A stretch of DNA of 6,652 nucleotides from Planctomycetota bacterium (GTDB lineage Bacteria; Planctomycetota; B129-G9), in assembly GCA_030622295.1 (NCBI GenBank), contig JAUXGI010000058.1, forward strand, positions 1-6,652, read 5' to 3'. The notes beneath the pieces were generated by a model. It did no database searches. It had not been told where the DNA came from and worked only from the letters and a program-made list of their open reading frames with translations. Shown piece after piece: positions 1-5,696 of this stretch. Positions within the stretch are counted from its first letter, which is position 1; every line of letters begins with the position of its first letter. Both the position numbers and the translations under genes were made by a program.

Positions 1-780
1 TATATGCCGGAGGGCTCTCGCGGCTTCCTCGCGTTTGCCCTGTCCGTGAAGGATTTCCGCCTTGCGGATGTAATAGTCCGGCACGTCATTGCGGATTTCG
101 ACGGCCTTATTTATGTGCTTCAGTGCTTCCCCGTATTTTTCCCGGCTGAGACATATCCCGGCAAGTGAGAAATGAGGGAAGGGTTCTCCGGGGAATTTTC
201 CGGCCGCCCGCAGGTAAACCTCTTTTGCCTCTTCCGGTCTGGCGTCCCCGATGTAGAGCAAGGCCAGCGCCTTATAGGCGTGTACCATGTCGGGCTGTAG
301 TTCTATGGCGCGTTTCAGGTTCCTCTCCGCGCCTTTTACGTCCTGCCTTTCCCCTGACATCAGCAGTCGCGCCATGCCGTAGTGTGCCCAGGGGAACTTC
401 TCGTCGTTCTCGAGCGCCTTCTCCAGCCATTCTTTCTCCTCTTCGGCGTCATCCAACAGGCGCGCATACAGATAACATGCTGCTGCAGAGCGGGGGTTTT
501 TCTCGGCCTTCCTGCGATATCTCCGCAGCAAGTCGGCGGGGTCCCTGCCAAGCGCCTTCATGACATCCTGGTATCCCCTGTGGGCGTCGATGAGGTCGGG
601 GGCGGCCTTGAGGGCGGCCTCAAACATCTCCAGCGCTTCGGCGGGCATATCGCGTTCGAACAGGCGCCAGCCTTCGCGCGCCTGTTCTACAGGTGTCGGT
701 TTCTCGGGCACCTCCGCCCTCGAGGTCGCGCAGAACAGGCAAAGAAGCAGGGCGATACAGGCGACAACGCCGCTTTTCAT
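1..780 (-). CDS. Exported tetratricopeptide-repeat (TPR) protein, 3' end outside window
   Basis: An uninterrupted minus-strand frame gives 260 codons from the ATG at 780-778 to the window edge, so the C-terminus is missing. The start is set by a strong AAGGAGG ribosome site at 792-786. Residues 1-22 look like a Sec signal peptide: a Lys at position 3, a Leu/Cys-rich hydrophobic core, then likely cleavage after SRA, before EVPEK. The rest is helical TPR repeats, with Ala-rich pairs such as the block around PAEALEMFEAALKAAP (about 46-61), then WAHYGMARLL, AERNLKRAIELQPD, AYKALALLY, AKEVYLRAAGKFP, EALKHINKAVEI and KREEAARALRHI. TPR domains are protein-binding scaffolds, so this is probably a periplasmic or surface adaptor. 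No catalytic domain is visible and the partner is unknown. It lies 116 bp downstream of the HIT gene on the same strand and may be cotranscribed. A lipoprotein alternative is weak because no proper lipobox precedes Cys14 or Cys17. Confidence 0.88.
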   Translation of the reverse strand, partial: MKSGVVACIALLLCLFCATSRAEVPEKPTPVEQAREGWRLFERDMPAEALEMFEAALKAAPDLIDAHRGYQDVMKALGRDPADLLRRYRRKAEKNPRSAAACYLYARLLDDAEEEKEWLEKALENDEKFPWAHYGMARLLMSGERQDVKGAERNLKRAIELQPDMVHAYKALALLYIGDARPEEAKEVYLRAAGKFPGEPFPHFSLAGICLSREKYGEALKHINKAVEIRNDVPDYYIRKAEILHGQGKREEAARALRHI

Positions 781-785
781 GGGAA

Positions 786-792
786 CCTCCTT
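786..792 (-). promoter_or_regulatory. Ribosome binding site of the TPR gene
   Basis: AAGGAGG on the minus strand ends five bases before the ATG at 780. It fixes the start of the exported protein. In the 116-bp gap upstream (781-896) a TATAAA-like hexamer is present, but it has no good -35 partner, so no independent promoter is called. Confidence 0.8.
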
Positions 793-896
793 AACAGAGT
801 GATGTCCGGCCGCTCTCCCCCTCTGCCGTCCCCCTATTGGGCTGCGACCGGGGTGTCCAGCCTCCGGCAACGCCCTTTATACGTCCGCACGAGCGA

Positions 897-1328
897 CTAG
901 TTGGTCGTGTCTATTCTCTTGCGGATTTGCTCGCGGATTTCCGCGGCGCGGCCCGGCGGGTACTTCCCCTGCGGACGCTCCAGTTTCAGGCCGTCTCCTT
1001 CCCCGCGGGGTATGACGTGCATGTGGATGTGCTCTATCACCTGTCCGGCGCAGCGCTCATTGTTACAAAAGACGTTGAACCCCTCGGCGTCGAGCGCGCC
1101 CTTGAGCGCGCGGCCGATGCGCTTGCAGGCGCGAATCATCGAAGCGGCGAATTTGTCGGGGACATCTATCAGATTCTTGTAGTGTTCCTTCAGGATGACT
1201 ATCGTGTGTCCCTCGGCTATCGGGCTGACATCGAGCACCGCCACGCAGTCTTCGTCCTCGTACACGATGTCGGACGCCATATTGCCGTTGACTATCTTGC
1301 AAAAAACGCAGTCACTTTGTGAAGACAT
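897..1328 (-). CDS. HIT-family (HINT-like) nucleotide hydrolase/transferase
   Basis: This 143-residue protein has the full layout of the HINT/PKCI branch of the histidine triad family. These enzymes cleave nucleoside phosphoramidates and related nucleotide conjugates in the cytoplasm. An N-terminal zinc-type CVFC (Cys7, Cys10) is followed by the conserved stretch AEGHTIVILKEHY (38-50). Next comes GFNVFCNNERCAGQ (83-96), and the triad HIHMHVIPR has His100, His102 and His104, with His102 matching the family nucleophile. His49 and His100 are the expected further zinc ligands. Length is normal for the family. The start at 1328 is supported by GGAGGT about nine bases upstream. A near-consensus sigma-70 promoter lies at 1382-1410 on the same strand. 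The gene is divergent from the metalloprotease and precedes the TPR gene. The exact physiological substrate cannot be told from sequence. Confidence 0.95.
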   Translation of the reverse strand: MSSQSDCVFCKIVNGNMASDIVYEDEDCVAVLDVSPIAEGHTIVILKEHYKNLIDVPDKFAASMIRACKRIGRALKGALDAEGFNVFCNNERCAGQVIEHIHMHVIPRGEGDGLKLERPQGKYPPGRAAEIREQIRKRIDTTN

Positions 1329-1381
1329 TGCAGTACGACCTCCACTGCGGCCATAGAGGGAACATGAATCATAACGGCGTG

Positions 1382-1410
1382 ATTCTACCTCGGCGTGACA
1401 ACGTTCTCAA
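1382..1410 (-). promoter_or_regulatory. Sigma-70 promoter for the HIT gene
   Basis: Reading the minus strand, TTGAGA (1410-1405) is separated by exactly 17 bp from TAGAAT (1387-1382). This predicts a start near 1375 and a leader of about 47 nt before the ATG at 1328. The hexamers and spacing are close to consensus. The promoter abuts the left end of the inverted-repeat element at 1427, so anything upstream of -35 now belongs to that element. Confidence 0.7.
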
Positions 1411-1426
1411 GCGTCTCATGCAAAAA

Positions 1427-1606
1427 GGGAGCATTAAAGAATTGCTGGTAAAAGCGAGGGGGGAAATAGCAGCCTCTCCCCCCATCCGCAAGGTGACAGT
1501 CCCCTTCTACGAGCCGACCCCGATAAATCGGGCCCGGCTCCGTAAAGGGGACAGTCACCATTGCATGCGGTCCGACCCAAACCACCAGCAATTCTTTAAT
1601 GCTCCC
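1427..1606. repeat. 180-bp nested inverted-repeat element (MITE- or REPIN-like)
   Basis: The outer arms are a perfect 23-bp inverted repeat: 1427-1449 (begins GGGAGCATTAAAG) against 1584-1606 (ends CTTTAATGCTCCC). Inside is a second, imperfect repeat around GGTGACAGTCCCC (1493-1505) and GGGGACAGTCACC (1548-1560 region). This pairing continues inward to GAGCCG and CGGCTC. At the centre is a small hairpin, CCCGAT-AA-ATCGGG. A G-run and a C-run between outer and inner arms (about 1457-1485) can also pair. Short frames crossing it in both directions read QQFFNAP at the arms, as expected of a repeat rather than a gene. No target-site duplication is obvious and no transposase is present, so any mobility would have to be supplied in trans. 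Calling it a mobile element is inference; the symmetry itself is plain in the sequence. Confidence 0.75.
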
Positions 1607-1621
1607 GAATGCTGAGAGCGC

Positions 1622-1650
1622 TTGACTTTCAGTATCTTACGGGGTATAAT
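1622..1650 (+). promoter_or_regulatory. Sigma-70 promoter for the PEP-CTERM metalloprotease
   Basis: TTGACT (1622-1627) and a perfect TATAAT (1645-1650) are separated by 17 bp. The predicted start is near 1657, with a leader of about 63 nt. The -35 lies only 16 bp beyond the right end of the inverted-repeat element. This is one of the clearest promoters in the window. Confidence 0.8.
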
Positions 1651-1707
1651 CCTTATAGTGAAATCGGAGGGGGGAAGGCGTGTATGTGAAAATGTGCGTA
1701 TTGAAAT

Positions 1708-1715
1708 GGAGGTGA
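1708..1715 (+). promoter_or_regulatory. Ribosome binding site of the metalloprotease
   Basis: GGAGGTGA lies just upstream of the ATG at 1720, with the GGAGG core seven bases from the start. It supports this start for the 374-residue protein, whose signal peptide then begins with a charged n-region (RSRQK). Confidence 0.75.
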
Positions 1716-1719
1716 GGCC

Positions 1720-2844
1720 ATGAGTAGTCTGTCAAGTGGTGTCGTTGCGCGTAGTCGGCAAAAGCATCTGTTATCGGTTTTGGTTATCTTGTTATTCTTC
1801 GGCGCATTGGCCACGCAGGCCGATGCGTTTGCTCTTTTGGGCTTTCGAGAGACCAACAGCAGGGCGTTGCGCTGGTCTCGCGAGGCGCTGGACGGAGGCC
1901 TGACGTTCGCCATCGCGGGCGGTTTCCTGGGCGAACCGGGGCTAACCTGGGACCCGATACCCGGCCCTCCTCTCGATCCGATTGACCCTGTCCCGAAGAA
2001 AACAGTCGACTTCCCCGACCTGATACCCATGGACCCGCATCTCTACCCCGATGGACCCATAATAATCCATCCGAACCTGCCGAAGCACAAGACGGTAGCC
2101 AATGCCTTCAAGAAGTGGGACAGGATAAACCGAAACCTGGACCTCAACCGGGTCTATTACACGCCAATCGTCAACTGCGACGAGAACCTGGCCCAGGCCA
2201 CGCACTGGGAAGGCCCGGGGACACTGGGCGGACTCGGGGCCAACATCGACGTCTTTTCAAAGCCCGCCGACTTTACCTTCACATTGTTCGGGAACACAAT
2301 CGGGTTCGCCAATACCACGCTGGCCATCTGCGTGCCGATATGGAACAATTATACCGACAAATTAGTCAGCGTTGATATCTTCTTCAACGAGGGGTTCGAT
2401 TTCTCGCTCCGTCCCGATGCGGATGAGTTTGAGTTCGATATCCAGTCCGTGGCGTTGCACGAAATAGGGCACGCCCTGGGGCTGGACCACCCGGACATCG
2501 CCGACGACATCGGGCGCAACTACCACCCCATCACTCTGCAGCCCGTTCCGGCAACCGGGCGCGAGGTGATGAACTCGACCATCAGACCGGGGCAGAAAAA
2601 GCGCTGGCTGACGTTCGATGAATGGGGCGGCATGAGGTTCCTCTACGGACCGCACCATCCGCGTATCACGGCGGAGTCGCCTTACAGTTTCGGCAACCCG
2701 ATATTCTTCGCATCAAAGGATGCCATCGAGGTTGGCGACGGTGGACTGGGTGACGGTGCGCATGTCCCCGAACCGGGGACTATCATACTGCTGAGCGCGG
2801 GACTCATCAGTCTGGCGGGCGTCCTTCGCAGAAGAATGCGTTAA
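1720..2844 (+). CDS. Secreted matrixin-like zinc metalloprotease with PEP-CTERM sorting signal
   Basis: This 374-residue protein begins with a charged stretch and a hydrophobic segment (about 17-32), with likely signal cleavage after ATQADA (residue 36). A Pro/Asp-rich linker (about 73-120) follows. The catalytic part (roughly 120-310) carries the metzincin zinc site HEIGHALGLDH at 247-257, with His247, His251 and His257 as ligands and Glu248 as general base. A plausible Met-turn is at Met284 (REVMNST), and LTFDEWGGMRFLYG (297-310) matches the usual end of matrixin catalytic domains. Cys153 and Cys204 could form a disulfide. Residues 349-374 form a canonical PEP-CTERM signal: VPEPGT, a hydrophobic helix, then the basic tail RRRMR. 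In known systems exosortase recognises this tail, and the proteins are linked to exopolysaccharide production. No exosortase lies in this window. There is no obvious cysteine-switch prodomain. Substrate is unknown. The gene has its own promoter and an intrinsic terminator and looks monocistronic. Confidence 0.92.
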   Translation: MSSLSSGVVARSRQKHLLSVLVILLFFGALATQADAFALLGFRETNSRALRWSREALDGGLTFAIAGGFLGEPGLTWDPIPGPPLDPIDPVPKKTVDFPDLIPMDPHLYPDGPIIIHPNLPKHKTVANAFKKWDRINRNLDLNRVYYTPIVNCDENLAQATHWEGPGTLGGLGANIDVFSKPADFTFTLFGNTIGFANTTLAICVPIWNNYTDKLVSVDIFFNEGFDFSLRPDADEFEFDIQSVALHEIGHALGLDHPDIADDIGRNYHPITLQPVPATGREVMNSTIRPGQKKRWLTFDEWGGMRFLYGPHHPRITAESPYSFGNPIFFASKDAIEVGDGGLGDGAHVPEPGTIILLSAGLISLAGVLRRRMR

Positions 2845-2879
2845 AGATTCAAGATTCAAATCCAAAATTCAAAATTCAA
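2845..2879. repeat. Heptamer tandem repeat directly after the protease stop codon
   Basis: Five 7-bp units run without a gap from the base after the stop codon: AGATTCA twice, AATCCAA once, AATTCAA twice. The tract is A/T-rich, unlike the surrounding DNA. It lies between the stop codon and the terminator. It resembles short tandemly repeated heptamers known in some bacterial genomes. No function can be read from it. Confidence 0.8.
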
Positions 2880-2884
2880 GGAAG

Positions 2885-2912
2885 GCCGGGCATCAACATA
2901 TGCCCGGCTTTT
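2885..2912 (+). terminator. Intrinsic terminator of the metalloprotease gene
   Basis: A perfect 9-bp stem, GCCGGGCAT (2885-2893) against ATGCCCGGC (2900-2908), has a 6-nt loop and is followed by TTTT. It lies about 40 bp past the stop codon and separates the protease from the sugar genes downstream. Confidence 0.85.
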
Positions 2913-2923
2913 CGTATGCCCCT

Positions 2924-2941
2924 GCCGGAAGAGTTCCGGCG
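2924..2941. repeat. GAG-loop hairpin, copy 1
   Basis: GCCGGAAGAGTTCCGGCG forms a 7-bp perfect stem (2924-2930 with 2934-2940) around the triloop GAG. A second copy at 5777-5794 differs at only two positions, and those two pair with each other, so A-T becomes G-C. It lies between the protease terminator and the promoter of the glycosyltransferase. It has no T-run, so it is not read as a terminator. Confidence 0.65.
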
Positions 2942-2950
2942 CGGGGGGAG

Positions 2951-2979
2951 TTGACGTGAGTCCCTCAAGGTGCTCTAAT
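2951..2979 (+). promoter_or_regulatory. Probable sigma-70 promoter for the GT4-GH130 unit
   Basis: TTGACG (2951-2956) is followed after 17 bp by TCTAAT (2974-2979), which predicts a start near 2986 and a leader of about 57 nt. The -10 is imperfect. The leader carries a small GCCGG-CAATT-CCGGC hairpin at 2998-3012. Its placement between an upstream terminator and a good ribosome site supports it. Confidence 0.55.
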
Positions 2980-3042
2980 AGAAACGACAGGGAACATGCC
3001 GGCAATTCCGGCCTTACAACAACAAACGAGAAGGAGGAAGCG

Positions 3043-4068
3043 ATGCGAGTTGCGATGCTCGGCCCGATATCGTGGCGCACGCCCCCCAGGCACTACGGAC
3101 CGTGGGAGCGTGTGGTCACCACCATCACGGAAGGTCTGGTGGAGCGCGGAATCGACGTCACGCTCTTCGCCACTGGAGATTCGGAGACGAAGGGGAAACT
3201 GGCCTGGGTGTGCCCCCGGCCCTACTCGGAAGACCCCTCGCTCGACCCGAAGGTCTGGGAGTGCCTGCATATCGCTCACTGCTTCGAACAGGCCGACAAG
3301 TTCGATATTATCCACAACAACTTCGACTTCCTGCCGCTCAGTTACAGCAGGTTGACAAGAACACCGCTCGTGACGACGATTCACGGCTTCTCCTCGCCGA
3401 GGATTCTCCCCGTCTACAAGAAATACGACGACCGCGTGCACTACGTCTCCATAAGCGATGCGGACCGCAGCCCGGAACTCAACTACATCGCCACGGTCTA
3501 TCACGGCATACCCATCCGCGAGTTCCCCTTCCATGACGGTGGCCGCTCGTACCTGCTCTTTTTCGGGCGCATCCATCACGACAAGGGCGTCTACGAGGCA
3601 ATCCAGGTTGCAAAAAAGGTCGGCATGAAACTAATCATCGCCGGTGTCATCCAGGACGAGGACTACTACAAGACCCGCGTCGAGCCGCACCTCGACGGGA
3701 AGAACATAAAATACATCGGCTCGGTCGGCCCGGAGGGGCGGGGCGAGGTCCTCGGCAACGCAATCGCCCTGCTGCACCTGATTAACTTCGAGGAGCCTTT
3801 CGGCCTGAGCCTCGTCGAGGCGATGGCATGCGGCACGCCGGTGATTGCCTGCGGGCGCGGCTCCATACCGGAGATAATCACGCACGGCGAGGACGGCTTC
3901 ATCGTAAACGACCTGCAAGAGGCCGCCGACGCCGTCCGGCGGATTGGCGAGATTGACAGGCGCGCCTGCCGCCGCGTCGTCGAGCAGCGCTTCACCAGCG
4001 ACCGCATGGTCAAAGACTACATCAATGTTTACCGCCAAATCTTACAAACGAAACCTAAAGGGGTCTGA
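3043..4068 (+). CDS. Family 4 (GT4) glycosyltransferase
   Basis: This 341-residue protein has two Rossmann-like domains of the GT-B fold. The N-terminal acceptor half begins MRVAMLGPISWRTPP, with the family-like HYGPWERVV, GLVERGIDVTLFATGDS (about 31-47), DIIHNNFDF and TTIHG. The C-terminal donor half starts near 168 with LLFFGRIHHDKG, where Arg176 and Lys181 are the expected contacts to the nucleotide-sugar diphosphate. It carries the retaining-GT4 EX7E motif, Glu251 and Glu259, in EEPFGLSLVEAMACGTPVIA. No signal peptide or membrane segment is seen, so it should be cytoplasmic. The start at 3043 is chosen because AAGGAGG lies at 3031-3037. The in-frame ATG at 2956 lacks a good site and would overlap the promoter. 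The last seven residues (QTKPKGV) and the stop are encoded by a palindrome. The GH130 gene begins 35 bp downstream, which suggests mannose chemistry, but donor and acceptor cannot be fixed. Confidence 0.93.
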   Translation: MRVAMLGPISWRTPPRHYGPWERVVTTITEGLVERGIDVTLFATGDSETKGKLAWVCPRPYSEDPSLDPKVWECLHIAHCFEQADKFDIIHNNFDFLPLSYSRLTRTPLVTTIHGFSSPRILPVYKKYDDRVHYVSISDADRSPELNYIATVYHGIPIREFPFHDGGRSYLLFFGRIHHDKGVYEAIQVAKKVGMKLIIAGVIQDEDYYKTRVEPHLDGKNIKYIGSVGPEGRGEVLGNAIALLHLINFEEPFGLSLVEAMACGTPVIACGRGSIPEIITHGEDGFIVNDLQEAADAVRRIGEIDRRACRRVVEQRFTSDRMVKDYINVYRQILQTKPKGV

Positions 4069-4088
4069 CCCCCTTAGGTTTCGTTTGT
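4044..4088. repeat. 45-bp near-perfect palindrome at the GT4-GH130 junction
   Basis: Two 22-nt arms (4044-4065 and 4067-4088) flank one central T. Twenty-one of 22 positions pair; the exception is an A opposite C near the centre. The core reads GGGGTCTGACCCC. The element starts at the last base of Leu334 of the glycosyltransferase, encodes the final seven residues and supplies its TGA at 4066-4068. It ends just before the GH130 ribosome site at 4091-4099. No T-run follows, so it is not an intrinsic terminator. It may be a REP-like insertion that stabilises or punctuates the two-gene message. Confidence 0.85.
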
Positions 4089-4090
4089 GG

Positions 4091-4099
4091 GGAGGGAGG
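4091..4099 (+). promoter_or_regulatory. Ribosome binding site of the GH130 gene
   Basis: GGAGGGAGG lies four bases before the ATG at 4104, immediately after the palindrome. If the palindrome folds in RNA, the ribosome site begins three bases past the stem, so folding could affect access to it. That coupling is inference. Confidence 0.7.
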
Positions 4100-4103
4100 A
4101 ACC

Positions 4104-5057
4104 ATGGTTCAATCGAAGGTGCCGAGTGAGCCTGTTGTCAGGCGTTATGATCATAACCCGATTTTCACGAAGGACGATGTGCCCTATCCGGTGGCGACCG
4201 TCCACAACGCGGGGATGGCGAAACACGACGGCCGGTACATGATGCTGTTTCGCTCGCACCGGCTGAACGGCCGCTCCGTACTGGGCCTGGCGGAGAGCAA
4301 GGACGGCTTCAGTTTCCGGGCAAGGCCGGAGCCGTTCATGGTCCCGGCAACGGAGGGCATCTTTGCCGAATATGAGGAATACGGGGTCGAAGACCCCCGG
4401 ATATGCTTCCTCGGCGGAGAGTACCTGATTAGTTACAGCGCCTACTCGCGCCACGGCGTGCGCATCGGCCTGGCAAAGACGCACGACTTCGAGTCCGTCG
4501 AGCGGGTCGCGCTCATCACGCAGGCCGACTACCGCAACGTGGTGATTTTCCCGGAGAAGTTCAACGGCATGTACGCGCGCCTCGACAGGCCCAACACCGG
4601 AATAGCGCCCTGGTCGATATGGATTTCGTACTCGCCGGATTTGATTCACTGGGGTGATTCCAGGGTGGTCATGAGACCGCTGCCATATCACTGGGACGAA
4701 ATGAAGATAGGGCCGGGCGCGACACCCATCAGGACGGAGGCGGGCTGGCTGCACATCTACCACGGCGTTTTCAAGACAATGGACGGGTCGGTATATCGGC
4801 TCGGTGTCGCCCTGCACGACCTGAGGGACCCTTCGAAAGTGCTGGGGGTTTCAGACGAATGGATACTGGCGCCCGAGACGCCGTGGGAGTTGTCGGGTTA
4901 TGTGCACAACGTCGTCTTCTGCTGCGGCGCGATAGCGGAGGAAGACGGCACGGTGAAAATCTACTGGGGCGGCGCGGACACCGTGATGAACGTCGGAGTC
5001 GCAAAGATAAGCGACCTCGTAGACCTGTGTCTGAAAAAGAGCAGACCCCCGATGTGA
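4104..5057 (+). CDS. GH130-family beta-mannoside phosphorylase/hydrolase
   Basis: This 317-residue protein shows the five-bladed propeller signatures of GH130 (the former DUF377). Early motifs are RYDHNPI (14-20), TVHNAGMAKHDGRYMMLFR (32-50) and GLAESKDGFSF (61-71). Then come GVEDPRI (94-100), VVIFPEKFNGMYARLDRP (146-163), KIGPGATPIRTEAGWLHIYHG (201-221) and a closing YWGGADT (287-293). Asp97 in VEDPR aligns with the proposed general acid of characterised members. Known members phosphorolyse beta-1,4- or beta-1,2-mannosides to mannose 1-phosphate, or hydrolyse beta-1,2-mannosides. Basic residues such as Lys152, Arg159, Arg162 and His220 lie where phosphate contacts would be expected, which favours a phosphorylase, but subfamily assignment needs alignment. 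No signal peptide is present, so it is cytoplasmic. It follows the GT4 gene, presumably in one transcript. The tail (LCLKKSRPPM) looks extended by a CAGACCCCC-containing sequence that runs up to the stop. Confidence 0.92.
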   Translation: MVQSKVPSEPVVRRYDHNPIFTKDDVPYPVATVHNAGMAKHDGRYMMLFRSHRLNGRSVLGLAESKDGFSFRARPEPFMVPATEGIFAEYEEYGVEDPRICFLGGEYLISYSAYSRHGVRIGLAKTHDFESVERVALITQADYRNVVIFPEKFNGMYARLDRPNTGIAPWSIWISYSPDLIHWGDSRVVMRPLPYHWDEMKIGPGATPIRTEAGWLHIYHGVFKTMDGSVYRLGVALHDLRDPSKVLGVSDEWILAPETPWELSGYVHNVVFCCGAIAEEDGTVKIYWGGADTVMNVGVAKISDLVDLCLKKSRPPM

Positions 5058-5108
5058 GGCAGTAAGGGACGACTGTGCATGGACGGTTGCCAAAACAGAA
5101 AATCCCGG

Positions 5109-5534
5109 TCAGGGGAGAGCAAGGATGAGGAGGATGGCGGTGATGATGACCGTGAGGAACAGCCCGCCGTAAAACAGGACCGGCAGGACGACGTCCGAAG
5201 GTATCATTCGTAGTGTCCCGGGCAGACCCAGCGGCTTGCCGCACCTGGGGCAAGCCTTGAGACCTTTGATAATAAGCCCGACGGTCGTCTCGAAGCCGCA
5301 TTCGCAGCGGATGGCGACGACGTTGTGTGAGTCGGGACGCGGAACGACGATGCCGCGCTTGCACTTGCGGCAGTATCCCTTGCGGCCTATCTGCGAGAAT
5401 GGCTCGATAATATGCTTCCCGCACACGCAGCGGAACTTTATCTTTCGCTCATCAACGTGCTGGAACGTGGCGGCGGCGGTCATTGCCGCAGCCAGTTCCA
5501 GGTTATTTGTCTGGTTTCTGTTCATAACAGCCAT
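5109..5534 (-). CDS. Small double zinc-ribbon protein with C-terminal membrane anchor
   Basis: The product is 141 residues from the ATG at 5534, chosen because AAAGGGG lies five bases upstream. An in-frame ATG at 5591 would add 19 residues but has no such site. Two similar Cys4 modules are visible. The first has Cys36, Cys38, Cys55 and Cys58 (FRCVCGK ... YCRKCKRG). The second has Cys77, Cys79, Cys95 and Cys98 (IRCECGF ... ACPRCGKPLG). Each is CxC, about 15-16 residues, then CxxC, a zinc-ribbon pattern. Residues about 114-141 form one strongly hydrophobic segment ending the protein, so it should be tail-anchored with the zinc ribbons probably on the cytoplasmic side. Function is not recognised; zinc ribbons of this type bind nucleic acid or proteins. 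The gene converges on GH130 with a 51-bp gap. Confidence 0.8.
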   Translation of the reverse strand: MAVMNRNQTNNLELAAAMTAAATFQHVDERKIKFRCVCGKHIIEPFSQIGRKGYCRKCKRGIVVPRPDSHNVVAIRCECGFETTVGLIIKGLKACPRCGKPLGLPGTLRMIPSDVVLPVLFYGGLFLTVIITAILLILALP

Positions 5535-5628
5535 GCAATCCCCTTTGCCCTTGCTGCAACCGCAGTGCCGAAAGCCCGGAACTTCCATCACAAGGTCGGA
5601 ATCTGCATCCGGCGCATCCGCAATACAT

Positions 5629-5639
5629 TACAGACTGTA
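5629..5639. promoter_or_regulatory. Possible operator palindrome upstream of the zinc-ribbon gene
   Basis: TACAGACTGTA is a perfect palindrome with 5-bp arms around one base. It lies inside a wider pair, ATACA (5623-5627) and TGTAT (5636-5640). It is about 95 bp upstream of the zinc-ribbon start. It could bind a dimeric regulator, but no convincing promoter was found beside it and it may be chance. Confidence 0.25.
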
Positions 5640-5696
5640 TACCGCCCTTTGGCGATGGATGGGGTACCTGACATGTAAAGGCCGTTTTACCAAGAA

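Noticed and set aside
165..563. Plus-strand frames antisense to the TPR gene
   Set aside because: The minus strand encodes a continuous TPR protein with signal peptide and ribosome site; the plus frames are Arg/Pro-rich shadows.
1319..1615. Short open frames on both strands through the inverted-repeat element
   Set aside because: Both read mirror-image peptides (QQFFNAP) at the arms, which follows from the repeat itself. No ribosome site.
2956..3042. Upstream ATG extending the glycosyltransferase by 29 residues
   Set aside because: It overlaps the proposed promoter, lacks a ribosome site, and the family N-terminus begins at MRVAMLGP, preceded by AAGGAGG.
4044..4088. Junction palindrome as an intrinsic terminator
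   Set aside because: No T-run follows either arm (GGGGAGGG follows on the plus strand), and the GH130 gene starts at once after it.
5623..5640. LexA/SOS-type box
   Set aside because: The half-sites are in the opposite order (ACAG then CTGT) and the gene downstream has no link to DNA repair.
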